Below are positions 40,919-49,908 of a stretch of DNA of 64,000 bases, one piece after another. Both the position numbers and the translations under genes were made by a program. The DNA comes from Quisquiliibacterium transsilvanicum. GTDB lineage: Bacteria > Pseudomonadota > Gammaproteobacteria > Burkholderiales > Burkholderiaceae_E. The DNA is taken from positions 248,001 through 312,000 of the forward strand of contig NZ_JACHGB010000006.1 in the NCBI RefSeq assembly GCF_014202215.1, written 5' to 3'. The notes beneath the pieces are model-generated. The model did not search any database and was not told where the DNA came from. It was given only the letters and a program-made list of their open reading frames with translations. Numbering within the stretch: the stretch's first letter is position 1; every line of letters begins with the position of its first letter.

Positions 40919-42622
40919 TCAGTCCGGCGCGTCAGCGTTTGCGCCCGGCGCGTCCGGCCAGAACCGCGTCGACTCGCGCGCCAGCCCGCCGCCCAGCCCG
41001 ACTGCGGTGCCGTCGGCGCGCCAGCAGGCCGCTCCGGTCATGCTGCCGTCGTCCTCGAAGCTGATCCCGTTCATCCCGCCGCCCACGTGCGGCACCACGG
41101 CCAGCGCGTGGCCGCGCGCGCGCAGCGCCTCGAGCGCCGCCCCGGGCAGCCCGTCCTCCACCTCCACTTCCTGGCCCTGGGTCCAGAGCCGCGGCGCCTC
41201 CACCGCCTGCTGGATCGTCATGCCGTGCTCCAGCAGGTTGACCACCGCCTGCATCACCGATCCGAAGATGCGCAGGCCGCCGGGCAGGCCCAGCACATAG
41301 CGCGGCCGCCCGTTGCGCAGCACGATGGTGGGCGCCATCGAGGTGGTGACCCGCTTGCCGGGCGCGATCGACAGCGCCTTGCCCGGGTGAGGATCGAACA
41401 GGTACATGTAGTTGTTCGGGACGATGCCGGTGCCCGGAATCATGATCCGGGCGCCGAACAGGCTGTTGATGGTCTGGGTGCTGGCGACGACGTTGCCGTC
41501 GCGATCGGCGACGCTGACGTGCGTGGTGTTGGCGGACTCCGAGGACGCGACGCCGGCGCTCCAGGCGCGGGCGCGCAGCGGGTCGATCTGCGCGCGGCGC
41601 TGCGCGGCGTACTCGGCGGAAAGGAGGCGCTCCACCGGCACGTCGACGAAGGCCGGATCGGCAGTGGCGGCGGCGCGGTCGGCGAAGGCGATCTTCAGCG
41701 CCTCGGCCAGCAGGTGCATGGAATCTGCCGAACCGAAGCCCATCGCGCGCAGGTCGAAGCCTTCGAGGATGGACAGCATCTGCAGCACGTGCACGCCGCC
41801 CGCCGAAGGCGGCGGCGGGCCGATCACCTCGTGGCCGCGATAGCGGCCGCGCACCGGCTCCCGGTCGACGAGCCGGTAGCCGGCGAGGTCCTCCATCGAG
41901 ACCCAGCCGCCCCGCCGCGCGAGGTGATCGACGATGGTCCGCCCCAGGCTGCCTCCGTACAAGGCCGCGGCGCCCTCCTTTGCGATGACCTCGAGCGTGT
42001 GCGCGTAGTCGGCTGCCACCAGGCGATCGCCGGCCTGCAGCGGCCGCCCGCCGGGCAGGAAGCGCCGCGCGATCTCACCATCGACGAGCAGGTCGGCCGC
42101 GCATTCCGAGATGCAGCTGGACAGGTAGGGGGTGACCGCGAAGCCGCGCCGCGCCAGGCGGATCGCGGGCTCGATCAGGTCCGCCAGCGGCAGCCGCCCG
42201 AAGCGCTGCGCCGCGTCGCACCAGCCGGCCAGGGTGCCCGGCACCGCGACGGACTTCGCGCCGACCGCGTTCTCCCTGCCCTCGGTCTCCATGTAGTCGG
42301 GCGGAACATCGGACACCGGACGGAAGGCGTCGGCGCCTGCCGTGGCGGGCGCGCAGGCCATGCCATCGATGACGAGATGGCGCCCGTCGGCCAGGCGCAG
42401 GTGCGCCATTCCGCCGCCGACGATGCCGACCATCATCGGTTCGACCACGCTGAGCGCGAACAGCGCCGCCACCGCGGCGTCGATCGCATTGCCGCCCGCG
42501 GCGAGCATTTCGGCGCCCGCCGCGCTGGCCAGCGGATGATTGGTGACCACCATGCCGAGCGTGCCCGTGGCGGGGCGCTTCTCGCAGGCGAAGGACAGGT
42601 CCTGGGGGATCGGTCGGGGCAT
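40919..42622 (-). CDS. ggt: gamma-glutamyltransferase family protein
   Basis: 567 residues, full length. GMVVTNHPLASAAGAEMLAAGGNAIDAAVA begins the large chain. The autoprocessing nucleophile is Thr366 (NTTHVSVADRDGNVVASTQTIN), which becomes the N terminus of the small chain. PNNYMYLF and GLPGGLRIFGSVMQ follow. No signal peptide is seen, unlike periplasmic E. coli Ggt, so it may be cytoplasmic. It cleaves or transfers gamma-glutamyl groups from glutathione or similar compounds. The gene may be cotranscribed with the upstream methyltransferase gene (103 bp gap). Confidence 0.93.
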   Translation of the reverse strand: MPRPIPQDLSFACEKRPATGTLGMVVTNHPLASAAGAEMLAAGGNAIDAAVAALFALSVVEPMMVGIVGGGMAHLRLADGRHLVIDGMACAPATAGADAFRPVSDVPPDYMETEGRENAVGAKSVAVPGTLAGWCDAAQRFGRLPLADLIEPAIRLARRGFAVTPYLSSCISECAADLLVDGEIARRFLPGGRPLQAGDRLVAADYAHTLEVIAKEGAAALYGGSLGRTIVDHLARRGGWVSMEDLAGYRLVDREPVRGRYRGHEVIGPPPPSAGGVHVLQMLSILEGFDLRAMGFGSADSMHLLAEALKIAFADRAAATADPAFVDVPVERLLSAEYAAQRRAQIDPLRARAWSAGVASSESANTTHVSVADRDGNVVASTQTINSLFGARIMIPGTGIVPNNYMYLFDPHPGKALSIAPGKRVTTSMAPTIVLRNGRPRYVLGLPGGLRIFGSVMQAVVNLLEHGMTIQQAVEAPRLWTQGQEVEVEDGLPGAALEALRARGHALAVVPHVGGGMNGISFEDDGSMTGAACWRADGTAVGLGGGLARESTRFWPDAPGANADAPD

Positions 42623-42725
42623 TGAGGAAACCTGGTGAGGGGCCTGGTCCGGCCCGTTTCGGGAACCCGTCGCGGATTCCGGTCGGCCGGGAACACGCGA
42701 CGGAAGCGCAGCACAGACGCTCGGC

Positions 42726-43361
42726 TCAGCGGCGCCGCGCCACCATGCCGATCAGCGCGGAGCGGCCGAGGTGGCCGGTGCCCTCGGCGACGTCGGCCTC
42801 GTACTCGCGCAGCTCGACGATCTCCATGTCGGCGAAGGCCTCGCGCAGCATCGCTTTGGTGTAGAGATGCGAAGCGATCGGCGGGCCGCCGGTGCGGTAG
42901 TCCAGCTGCTTCGGCGTGTAGCCCTGGAGCACCAGCGTGCCGCCCGGACGCAGCGCACGCTTCATGTGCTCGAACAGCCGCGTGCGCGTCGGCGGATCGG
43001 CGAACTGCACGAAGATCGCGGCAACGCCGTCGAAGGCACCCTCGCGCCATGCGTAGCCGTCGCAGTCCGCGACCTCGAAGTGCACCTGCACGCCGTGGCG
43101 CGCGGCCAGCTGGCGGGCCTTGGCGATGCCGACCTCGGCGATGTCGAAGGCCTCCACCTCGAGCCCGCGGGCCGCCAGCCAGACGCTGTTGCGGCCTTCG
43201 CCGTCGGCCACGCACAGCACGCGCTCGCCGGGCTTCCAGGCATCAGCGTGCTCACGCAGCCAGGCGTTCGGCTCGGTGCCGAACAGGAAGCCTTCCTTGG
43301 AGAAGCGCTGGTTCCAGGTGCCTGCGGGGTCATCGAAGGCGGGCTTGACGGTCTCGTTCAT
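42726..43361 (-). CDS. class I SAM-dependent methyltransferase
   Basis: 211 residues. Motif I is RVLCVADGEGRNSVWLAARG, followed by VEAFDIAEVGIAKAR (motif II acidic residue) and VAAIFVQFADPPTR. The start NQRFSKEGFLFGTEPNAWLREH resembles TehB-like and thiol methyltransferase relatives. The substrate is unknown. It lies between the GGT and small-protein genes on the same strand. Confidence 0.9.
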   Translation of the reverse strand: MNETVKPAFDDPAGTWNQRFSKEGFLFGTEPNAWLREHADAWKPGERVLCVADGEGRNSVWLAARGLEVEAFDIAEVGIAKARQLAARHGVQVHFEVADCDGYAWREGAFDGVAAIFVQFADPPTRTRLFEHMKRALRPGGTLVLQGYTPKQLDYRTGGPPIASHLYTKAMLREAFADMEIVELREYEADVAEGTGHLGRSALIGMVARRR

Positions 43362-43419
43362 CGGACTCTCTCGTCTGATTCGGGAAGCTGCATGCCGGCG
43401 CTGTGCCCAGCGGCCGGGA

Positions 43420-43731
43420 TCACACGCCGCCCGCAGGACGCCGGCGCGTGACCACCTCGCGCCTCGCCGGAGCGCGGTCGCCGGTCGAGGCGCCGGCCGT
43501 CATCGCCTCGAGGGCGAGGAGGATCCGCCGGAGCAGGTCACCCTCCATGCCGCCGGGCATTCCCGCGTCGGTGGCCTGTTCCTGCTCCACCACGTCGTGC
43601 TCCCAGAGCATCAGAATCTCGATCTTCTGCTCCTGGGAAAGGGCGGCGTGCGCGACCACGTCCTCGGGTCGCGCGAACACCTCGGCGGGAGCGCGCCATG
43701 CGGCTTCAAGGTCGACTGCGGACTGGCTCAT
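43420..43731 (-). CDS. small conserved hypothetical protein
   Basis: 103 residues, predicted helical. The core AWRAPAEVFARPEDVVAHAALSQEQKIEILMLWEHDVVEQEQAT matches, in my recollection, a family of small proteobacterial proteins with a PEDV...LSxEQK...LxxWexD pattern and no known function. The basic C-terminal tail (RREVVTRRRPAGG) is not conserved in that pattern. It is divergent from the STAND gene across 155 bp. Confidence 0.75.
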   Translation of the reverse strand: MSQSAVDLEAAWRAPAEVFARPEDVVAHAALSQEQKIEILMLWEHDVVEQEQATDAGMPGGMEGDLLRRILLALEAMTAGASTGDRAPARREVVTRRRPAGGV

Positions 43732-43886
43732 CGCTCACCTCCTAGGAATCCGGGTTGCATCCGGCAGAACGGCTGGGCCCACCGGCTCTGCCCGAAGATA
43801 CCGCCCCGACAGGCAGGCGTGCTAGCGTAATCACCTTGCGATCAACCTGCCGGGGAGCGTCGAATGCCCCCCATGGTGCCTTGCCG

Positions 43887-46800
43887 ATGTGGACCTTCCC
43901 CGCGCTCATCCAGCCTTCGGTCTTCGTCGCCGCCCCCGGCGACCTCGCCTACCTCCGCGAGGCGGTGGCGCGCGAACTCGAAGATCTGCAGCGCAAGGTG
44001 GCCGACGACCATGGCATCCGGCTCTACGACTGGCAGGTCGACAAGGCCGAGGACGGCTTCCGCGACTGGGTGCCCCCGCAGGGGCAGATCCCGCTGCCCT
44101 CCGACTCGCAGTGCCGCGCCGTCATCTGCATGCTGGGGGAGCGGATCGGCACACCGCTGGCGGCGGACTTCGACACGCGGCCGCTCGGACCCATCCAGTC
44201 GCTGCGCGGTGACGGGGTCGGCCTGGTGCACCCGTGGGAGCCGGGCGCCGAGGACGCAGGCGGCTTCGCGCTGACCGGCACGGTGTTCGAGTACCTGGCG
44301 GCGCTGCACGCCAACCGCGAGCGAGGACACGACGAGGGCGGCGCCGAGCGCGGCCAGCCGCCGGTGCTGCTGCTGGTCGTCGGCGACGAGACGGTACGCG
44401 AGGACCTCGATCCCCTGGACGCGAACTGGGGCGGCCACCGGCTTTTCGAAGCCGCCGAGCGGCGCTTCCGCGATTCGCATGGCGCGCGCTGGCGAACCGC
44501 CTCGCGGGAATGGGAGCAGACGCAGTACGTGCCCCAGGTCACGCAGTTGCGCAACTTCGTGCGCTACCTGGAGGGCCGCGGGATCTTCCCGCGCATCGTC
44601 GCCGACGAGGAACAGGCGCGCGCCGAACTGCGCGCCTTCCTCATGCGCGAGCTGGACCTGCGGGTGCGCGAGCAGGCGCGCAACCCATTCAAGGGCCTGC
44701 AGGCTTTCGACCGCGAGGACAACGGCGTGTTCGTCGGCCGCGAGGCCGAGCGCACGCAGGCGGTGGCTGAACTCACCGCACTGTGGAACGACGCCGCGCA
44801 TCCCACCTTCTACGGCGTCATCGGCGGCAGCGGCGTGGGCAAGTCCTCGCTGGCGCGCGCCGGCATCGTCGGCCATCTGTGCCACCAGACCTCGCAGGGC
44901 AGCTACCTGGGCTGCATCGTCCGCCCCGACGAGCTGCTGCCGGATCCGCTGCCCAGGCTCTATGCGTTCGCGCTCGCGCAGGTACAGGTGCAGCAGGCCG
45001 ACGATGCGGCCGGGGCTGCGCTGGCCTTCGAGAAGGCGCGCGCCTCGCTCACCGCGGTCCGCGACGAGATGGCGGCCGGCGAGGCCGTGCAGCGGCTGGC
45101 CGGAGCGCTCGCGGGCCGCGGCGCGCAGTGGCGGCTGATCCTGGCCTTCGACCAGTTCGAGGAGCTGCTGGACCGCCGCGCCGACACCGGCGGCGCTGCT
45201 GCCTGGGAGCCGGTGGTCGACTTCATCGCGCGCGCGGCGGCGCACCCGGCGATGGGCGTGGTCTACACGCTGCAGACCAACCGCGCGGAGCTGATCGCCC
45301 AGGACCCCAAACTGGGACCGCTGTGGGCGCGCGGCGGCAACCTGCGGCTGGCCTTCCCGGAACACAGCCTGGACGACATCATCCGCAAGCCCTTCGAGTT
45401 CGCCGGCGTCGCCGAGCTGGAGCCCGGGCTGGTGCGCGTGCTGCGCGAGCGCATCGTGCGCTTCGCCCACCAGAGCGACGGCGAATCCACCGGCAGCCTG
45501 CTGCCGCTGGTGTCGCTGACGCTGCAGCGGATCTTCGAGGCGAGCAAGCGGATCGCCGCGGACGCCAGGACCGGAACCGGAACCGGCGGCACGGCGGGCG
45601 GCACGGCGGATGGCGCGGATCGCGGCGCGTCCGGCGGCGTCGCGGACGCGCTGGCCGGAGCCAACTCCCCGCAGCGCCTCGCCGTCGAGGACTGCCAGGG
45701 ACTGCTGGACGTCGAGGACGCCATCGCCGAGCTCGCCGAAGCGGCCGTGCAGGAGGCGCGCGCAGCGGCCGGCGCCGACTGGACCGACGACGCCATCGGC
45801 AGCCTGCTGCGCCGGCTGGTGCGGCTGAGCGGCGCCGCCAACGACCGGCTAGTGCTGCCGGACGCGCCGATGCCCACGCGCTCCGCGCCGCGCCGGCTGG
45901 CCGCAGCGCTGGCGGCGCGCCGGCTGCTTCTTCCGGAGGCCGGCGGGCGCATCAAGCTGGTCCACGAGGCGGTGCTGCGCCACTGGCCGGCCGCAAGCGC
46001 CTGGCTCGACGGGCAGCGCCGCCTGCTCAGGCTGCACGGCATCGTCGGTTTCAAGGCGGATGAGTGGGAGGCGGGCGGGCGCGCCGACGCCTCGCTTGAC
46101 GCGCACGGCGCGCGCGACGTCGACGAGGCGGCCGAGCTGCTGGCGCAATGGTTCGACGTGTTCGGCGGCCGCGCGGCCGGCGAGGACAGCGACCCGTCGC
46201 CAGCCGATCGCAGGTTGCGCGACTACGGGCTGGCGCTGCTGCGCGCGCACCCGGCGCCGCGCCGTCCCGTGGAGCGCAGCACCTCGGGCTCGACCCACCT
46301 GCACCTGGCCGCCACCTACGGCGACCTGCCGACCGTGCGGGCGCTGCTCGCCGCGGACCCGTCGGCGGTGGACGTGGAGCGCCGCGACCGGCGCACGCCG
46401 CTGTTCGGCCCGTGCTTCGGCGGCGACCTGCCGGTGATCGCCGCGCTGGTCGAAGCGGGCGCGGACGTCGACCACGCCGAGGCCGACGGCTGGCGACCGC
46501 TGCACATCGCAGCGAGCGCCGGGCAGGTGGCGGCAATCGATGCGCTGCTCGCCGTCGGCGCCTCGCTGCCGCTGGCCAGCGACGGCAGCGTCACGCCGCC
46601 GCTGTACCTGGCGGCGTCGAACGCGCACCTCGCCGCGGTCGAGCGCCTGCTGGACCTCGGCGCCGATCCGGCGCAGGCCGCCGGCGGCTGGACACCATTG
46701 CACGCGGCCGCGGCCGAAGGACATGCGGAAGTGGCGCGCCGCCTCGCGCAGCGCGGCGCGCCCGCCGATGCCAGGCTGCCGGAGAGCGGCTACACCCCTC

Positions 46801-48614
46801 TGCACGTCGCCACCCTCAACGGCCGGGAAGACGCGGTGCGCGCGCTGTGCGCGGCCGGCGCGGCGCCGGACGCAAGCGTCGACTACGAACAGCGCAAGGA
46901 ATGCACCGCGCTGCACCTGGCCGTGCTCAAGGACCTGCCCGGCTGCGCGCGCGCGCTGGTCGAGACCGGCGCCAACCCGAATCCGCAGGACGACCTCGGC
47001 CGCACGCCGCTGCAGCTCGCGCTGTCCACCGGCCGCATCGCCTGCGCGGAGGCGCTGCTGCAGGCCGGGGCCGACCCCGACGCCCCGGCACGCGACGGGC
47101 ACACCTGCCTGGATCTTGCCGTCGCCGACGGGGACGAGGCGCGGGTCCGCTTCCTGCTCGCGCACGGCGCGCGCGCCGACGCCCGCAACCCCGGTGGCCG
47201 CACAGCGCTGCAGCGCGCCGCCGCGGAGGGCCGCGAGGGCCTGCTGCGCCAACTGCTGGATGCAGGCGCCGACCCCAGGCTGAGCGACGACGACGGATGC
47301 ATCGCGCTCCACCATGCCGCGAGACGCGGCCAGCTACCGGTCCTCGAGCTGCTGCTCACGCTGCCCGCGGCGGATGCCGATGCGCGGAATGCCGACGGCC
47401 TGGGTCCGCTGCACCTGGCCGCCGCGGCCGGGCACACCGCCGCGGTCGGCTACCTGCTGGCCCACCACGCCGCCCCGGATCCCCGTGACGCGGACGGCTG
47501 GACGCCCCTGCACCTCGCCGCACTCGGAGGGCATGCCGATACCGCCCGGGCGCTGCTCGGCGCAGGGGCCGCGCCAGACCCGCTGTCCGATCTGCCCGAA
47601 ACCCGCCCGCTGATCGTCGCCGCCGAACTCGGCCACGCGGAGCTCGCCCGGGTCCTGATCGGTGCGGGCGCTGCGATCGAAGGCGGCACCGCGCACAAAC
47701 CGGCGCCGCTTGAGGCGGCACTGCGCTTCCGGCAGCTGAACACCGCGCGCGCACTGCTGCGCGCCGGCGCCCGCGTCGATCCGCAGGAAGCCGCCTGGGT
47801 CGCCCGGCTGCTTGCCGGCGACGCCAGCTGCGCGCCATCGGACGGCGACACCGTGCCATCGTCCCCGTTGCGCGGGATCTTCAACGCCGGCGGCCCCACA
47901 GCGGCGGGCGGCGCCGGCTGGAGCGCCTCGGCCACCGGCGCGCAGGATGCGATCGACGCCGCGCAGGCGCGGCTGCTCACTGCCACGGCCGGCGTCCTGC
48001 AGTACCGCTGGCGGCCCGCGCCAGCCCAGGTCCGCGTGCTGGTGGCCGCGGAGCCCGGGCTGGCAGCCGCCGGCCTGCGCTGCACGGCGCCGGACACGAA
48101 GGTGGAGATCACCGGCCTGGCCTGGTACGAGCGCGCAAGCCTGGTGCGCATCAGCGACCCCGGCTGGCCGAATCCCGCGCTCACCGTCTACTTCGTGCTG
48201 AGTTCGGCGGGCACGCTGGTGCGGCTGGCGGGCGTCTCGCCGCCGCTGCACGAGCTTGCCGCCAGCGAGCCGCTGCGGCTCTCCCCGGAGAACGTGCTCG
48301 GCTACCTGAAGTTTTTCTGCTTCTTCGTGCGCGGCAACGAGGGCGCGTTCTACATCCTCGAGCAGGCCGACGATCCGATGGTGCCCCCGGACGTCGACGA
48401 GTCGCTGCGCCGCCTGCTGCGCGACACCGTCCGCCCGGCCTTTCTGGACGGCCTCGACGAGCAGGGCCGCCACGTCTGCGATGCGGTGGTCTGGTACAGC
48501 AACGCGCTGTTCATCGCCCGCTTCGGAATCGCTTCGAACGGGATGATGGAGATGCTGTCCGATGAGCCGATCGCAGCCGACCTGCCGATCCGTGCCGAGG
48601 CGCCGATCGCCTGA
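43887..48614 (+). CDS. STAND NTPase with DUF4062/TIR-like, ankyrin and novel C-terminal domains
   Basis: 1575 residues. Domain order: (1) residues 6-130, a DUF4062/TIR-like fold (PSVFVAAPGDLAYLREAVARE, AVICMLGERIG); (2) about 265-760, an nSTAND1-type NTPase introduced by NPFKGLQAFDREDNGVFVGRE, with Walker A GGSGVGKSS near 313, Walker B AFDQFEELL near 420 and the winged-helix motif LVHEAVLRHWPAASAWL near 690; (3) about 802-1300, roughly 14 ankyrin repeats (GWTPLHAAAAEGHAEVARRL type); (4) 1353-1575, a domain resembling the 258-residue protein encoded at 49909. STAND proteins oligomerise on ligand sensing and trigger an effector. The ATG at 43887 has no ribosome site, while GGGGAG precedes an out-of-frame ATG at 43864. 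It is convergent with the DotN-like gene (8 bp gap). Confidence 0.85.
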   Translation: MWTFPALIQPSVFVAAPGDLAYLREAVARELEDLQRKVADDHGIRLYDWQVDKAEDGFRDWVPPQGQIPLPSDSQCRAVICMLGERIGTPLAADFDTRPLGPIQSLRGDGVGLVHPWEPGAEDAGGFALTGTVFEYLAALHANRERGHDEGGAERGQPPVLLLVVGDETVREDLDPLDANWGGHRLFEAAERRFRDSHGARWRTASREWEQTQYVPQVTQLRNFVRYLEGRGIFPRIVADEEQARAELRAFLMRELDLRVREQARNPFKGLQAFDREDNGVFVGREAERTQAVAELTALWNDAAHPTFYGVIGGSGVGKSSLARAGIVGHLCHQTSQGSYLGCIVRPDELLPDPLPRLYAFALAQVQVQQADDAAGAALAFEKARASLTAVRDEMAAGEAVQRLAGALAGRGAQWRLILAFDQFEELLDRRADTGGAAAWEPVVDFIARAAAHPAMGVVYTLQTNRAELIAQDPKLGPLWARGGNLRLAFPEHSLDDIIRKPFEFAGVAELEPGLVRVLRERIVRFAHQSDGESTGSLLPLVSLTLQRIFEASKRIAADARTGTGTGGTAGGTADGADRGASGGVADALAGANSPQRLAVEDCQGLLDVEDAIAELAEAAVQEARAAAGADWTDDAIGSLLRRLVRLSGAANDRLVLPDAPMPTRSAPRRLAAALAARRLLLPEAGGRIKLVHEAVLRHWPAASAWLDGQRRLLRLHGIVGFKADEWEAGGRADASLDAHGARDVDEAAELLAQWFDVFGGRAAGEDSDPSPADRRLRDYGLALLRAHPAPRRPVERSTSGSTHLHLAATYGDLPTVRALLAADPSAVDVERRDRRTPLFGPCFGGDLPVIAALVEAGADVDHAEADGWRPLHIAASAGQVAAIDALLAVGASLPLASDGSVTPPLYLAASNAHLAAVERLLDLGADPAQAAGGWTPLHAAAAEGHAEVARRLAQRGAPADARLPESGYTPLHVATLNGREDAVRALCAAGAAPDASVDYEQRKECTALHLAVLKDLPGCARALVETGANPNPQDDLGRTPLQLALSTGRIACAEALLQAGADPDAPARDGHTCLDLAVADGDEARVRFLLAHGARADARNPGGRTALQRAAAEGREGLLRQLLDAGADPRLSDDDGCIALHHAARRGQLPVLELLLTLPAADADARNADGLGPLHLAAAAGHTAAVGYLLAHHAAPDPRDADGWTPLHLAALGGHADTARALLGAGAAPDPLSDLPETRPLIVAAELGHAELARVLIGAGAAIEGGTAHKPAPLEAALRFRQLNTARALLRAGARVDPQEAAWVARLLAGDASCAPSDGDTVPSSPLRGIFNAGGPTAAGGAGWSASATGAQDAIDAAQARLLTATAGVLQYRWRPAPAQVRVLVAAEPGLAAAGLRCTAPDTKVEITGLAWYERASLVRISDPGWPNPALTVYFVLSSAGTLVRLAGVSPPLHELAASEPLRLSPENVLGYLKFFCFFVRGNEGAFYILEQADDPMVPPDVDESLRRLLRDTVRPAFLDGLDEQGRHVCDAVVWYSNALFIARFGIASNGMMEMLSDEPIAADLPIRAEAPIA

Positions 48615-48622
48615 CCCTGCGT

Positions 48623-49885
48623 TCAATCCAGCTCGAGCACGCCAAGCGGATCCTCGCGCAGGCGGGCGGCAAGCTCCCGATAGACCCGCGCGTTGTCCGC
48701 CATCTGTTCCGCCAGCGGAGCGTTCTGCATGCCGACCGACTCGAAGAAGCTGGCCGAGTCCTCGAGCAGCCGCACCCCAAGCGCAGCGACCGTCTGCCGG
48801 CCGCGCAGCTGCGCAGCGGGATCGCCTGCCGCGCCCGGCAGATCGAGGCTGTCCATCGGGTCCGACCGCAGCAGCGCCGCGACCTGGTCGTAGACATCTG
48901 CGCTGGTCTTCATCTGCTGCGCAAGCGCCGGGTTCTGCTCCCCGACCTTGCGGAAGAAGGTGGCAGCGTCGCCGAGCAGCCGGGCCGCGAGCTCCGCGTG
49001 GCTGGGAGACTGCTGCCGCGGGTCCGCGGGGGCGGCCTCGTCGCCCGCCGACGCCTCGCCAGGCGCGTCCGGCAGCAGGATGCCCTCAAGCCGCCACAGC
49101 CACGAGAACTCGGCCCGGGCGCCGGTCGCCGCAGCCAGCGGCCCCGAGGGCGAACGCCAGTACGCGAGCACCTGCGGGAACTGGTTGAACTCGAGCTCGT
49201 CGACGCGCACGATGCGCCGGTCCAGCGGCAGCAGCCGCAGACCCGCCAGCACGGCGTCGTCGACCGTCCCCCCTGACCCGCGCATGCGCTGCGCAAGCTC
49301 CGCCGGGTGGTCGCTGCCCAGCCGTTGCCGCGCCGGCTCGCGCCGCGCCATCAGCGCATCCAGCACGCGCCGCGCGCGCTCGCCGGCCCGCTGCGTGATC
49401 AGCGCCAGGTAGAGCTCGCGCACCATCCAGTGCAGCTCCGTCTGCGGCACCTCGGGCAGCCAGACCAGCACCCCGGAGCGCATCGCCGCCGCCTCGTCCA
49501 GGTGCAGGCACTGGTGGCAGAACAGGCAGACCGTGGCCATCTGGTCCGGGTCACGCGCGTTGCCGCCGCCCACCAGCACCTCCTGGTAGCGCAGCGAGCG
49601 GAAGCCGCAATACCGGCAGGTGTGGTCGTCGCGCTGCCAGACCGCGGCCTTGACGGCGTCCGGCACCCGCCAGAAGGGCTCGCGCCGGCGCGATCCGCGG
49701 GCGTCCGGCTGCAGCGCCGGCTGCGGGCGCAGCGGCGGAACCGCGCCGGCGCGCGCCCGCTCGAGGCTGTCGATCGCTTCGCTCACGTCCGCTTCGCTCA
49801 CGTCCGTCTCCTCCCCGGCCTCAAGCCTGCGCAGGCCGCCGTGCTTGCCCGATCCGGCGAGGATACCCAGAATCGTGGCTCCCAT
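48623..49885 (-). CDS. IcmJ/DotN-like zinc protein with duplicated C-terminal repeat
   Basis: 420 residues. Residues about 70-220 resemble IcmJ/DotN of the Legionella Dot/Icm coupling complex: DAVKAAVWQRDDHTCRYCGFRS, then MATVCLFCHQC, GVLVWLPEVPQTELHWM and RQRLGSDHPAEL. Cys90, Cys93, Cys120 and Cys123 form a likely zinc site of HNH-like fold; the nuclease HNH residues are not evident. The C-terminal region, absent from DotN, has two tandem copies of a roughly 47-residue helical unit (LLGDAATFFRKVGEQNPALAQQM; LLEDSASFFESVGMQNAPLAEQM). The start is uncertain: the frame is open to 50035, but 49885 avoids overlapping the divergent gene. It is divergent from the adaptor/coupling-protein pair. Confidence 0.75.
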   Translation of the reverse strand: MGATILGILAGSGKHGGLRRLEAGEETDVSEADVSEAIDSLERARAGAVPPLRPQPALQPDARGSRRREPFWRVPDAVKAAVWQRDDHTCRYCGFRSLRYQEVLVGGGNARDPDQMATVCLFCHQCLHLDEAAAMRSGVLVWLPEVPQTELHWMVRELYLALITQRAGERARRVLDALMARREPARQRLGSDHPAELAQRMRGSGGTVDDAVLAGLRLLPLDRRIVRVDELEFNQFPQVLAYWRSPSGPLAAATGARAEFSWLWRLEGILLPDAPGEASAGDEAAPADPRQQSPSHAELAARLLGDAATFFRKVGEQNPALAQQMKTSADVYDQVAALLRSDPMDSLDLPGAAGDPAAQLRGRQTVAALGVRLLEDSASFFESVGMQNAPLAEQMADNARVYRELAARLREDPLGVLELD

Positions 49886-49908
49886 ACCCGCCGCCGCGCC
49901 GCCCAACG

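Noticed and set aside
43864-44274. 137-codon frame with a good ribosome site inside the STAND gene
   Set aside because: The product is Ser/Arg/Pro-rich with no family resemblance. The ribosome site is reported as a finding, but a real protein is not supported.
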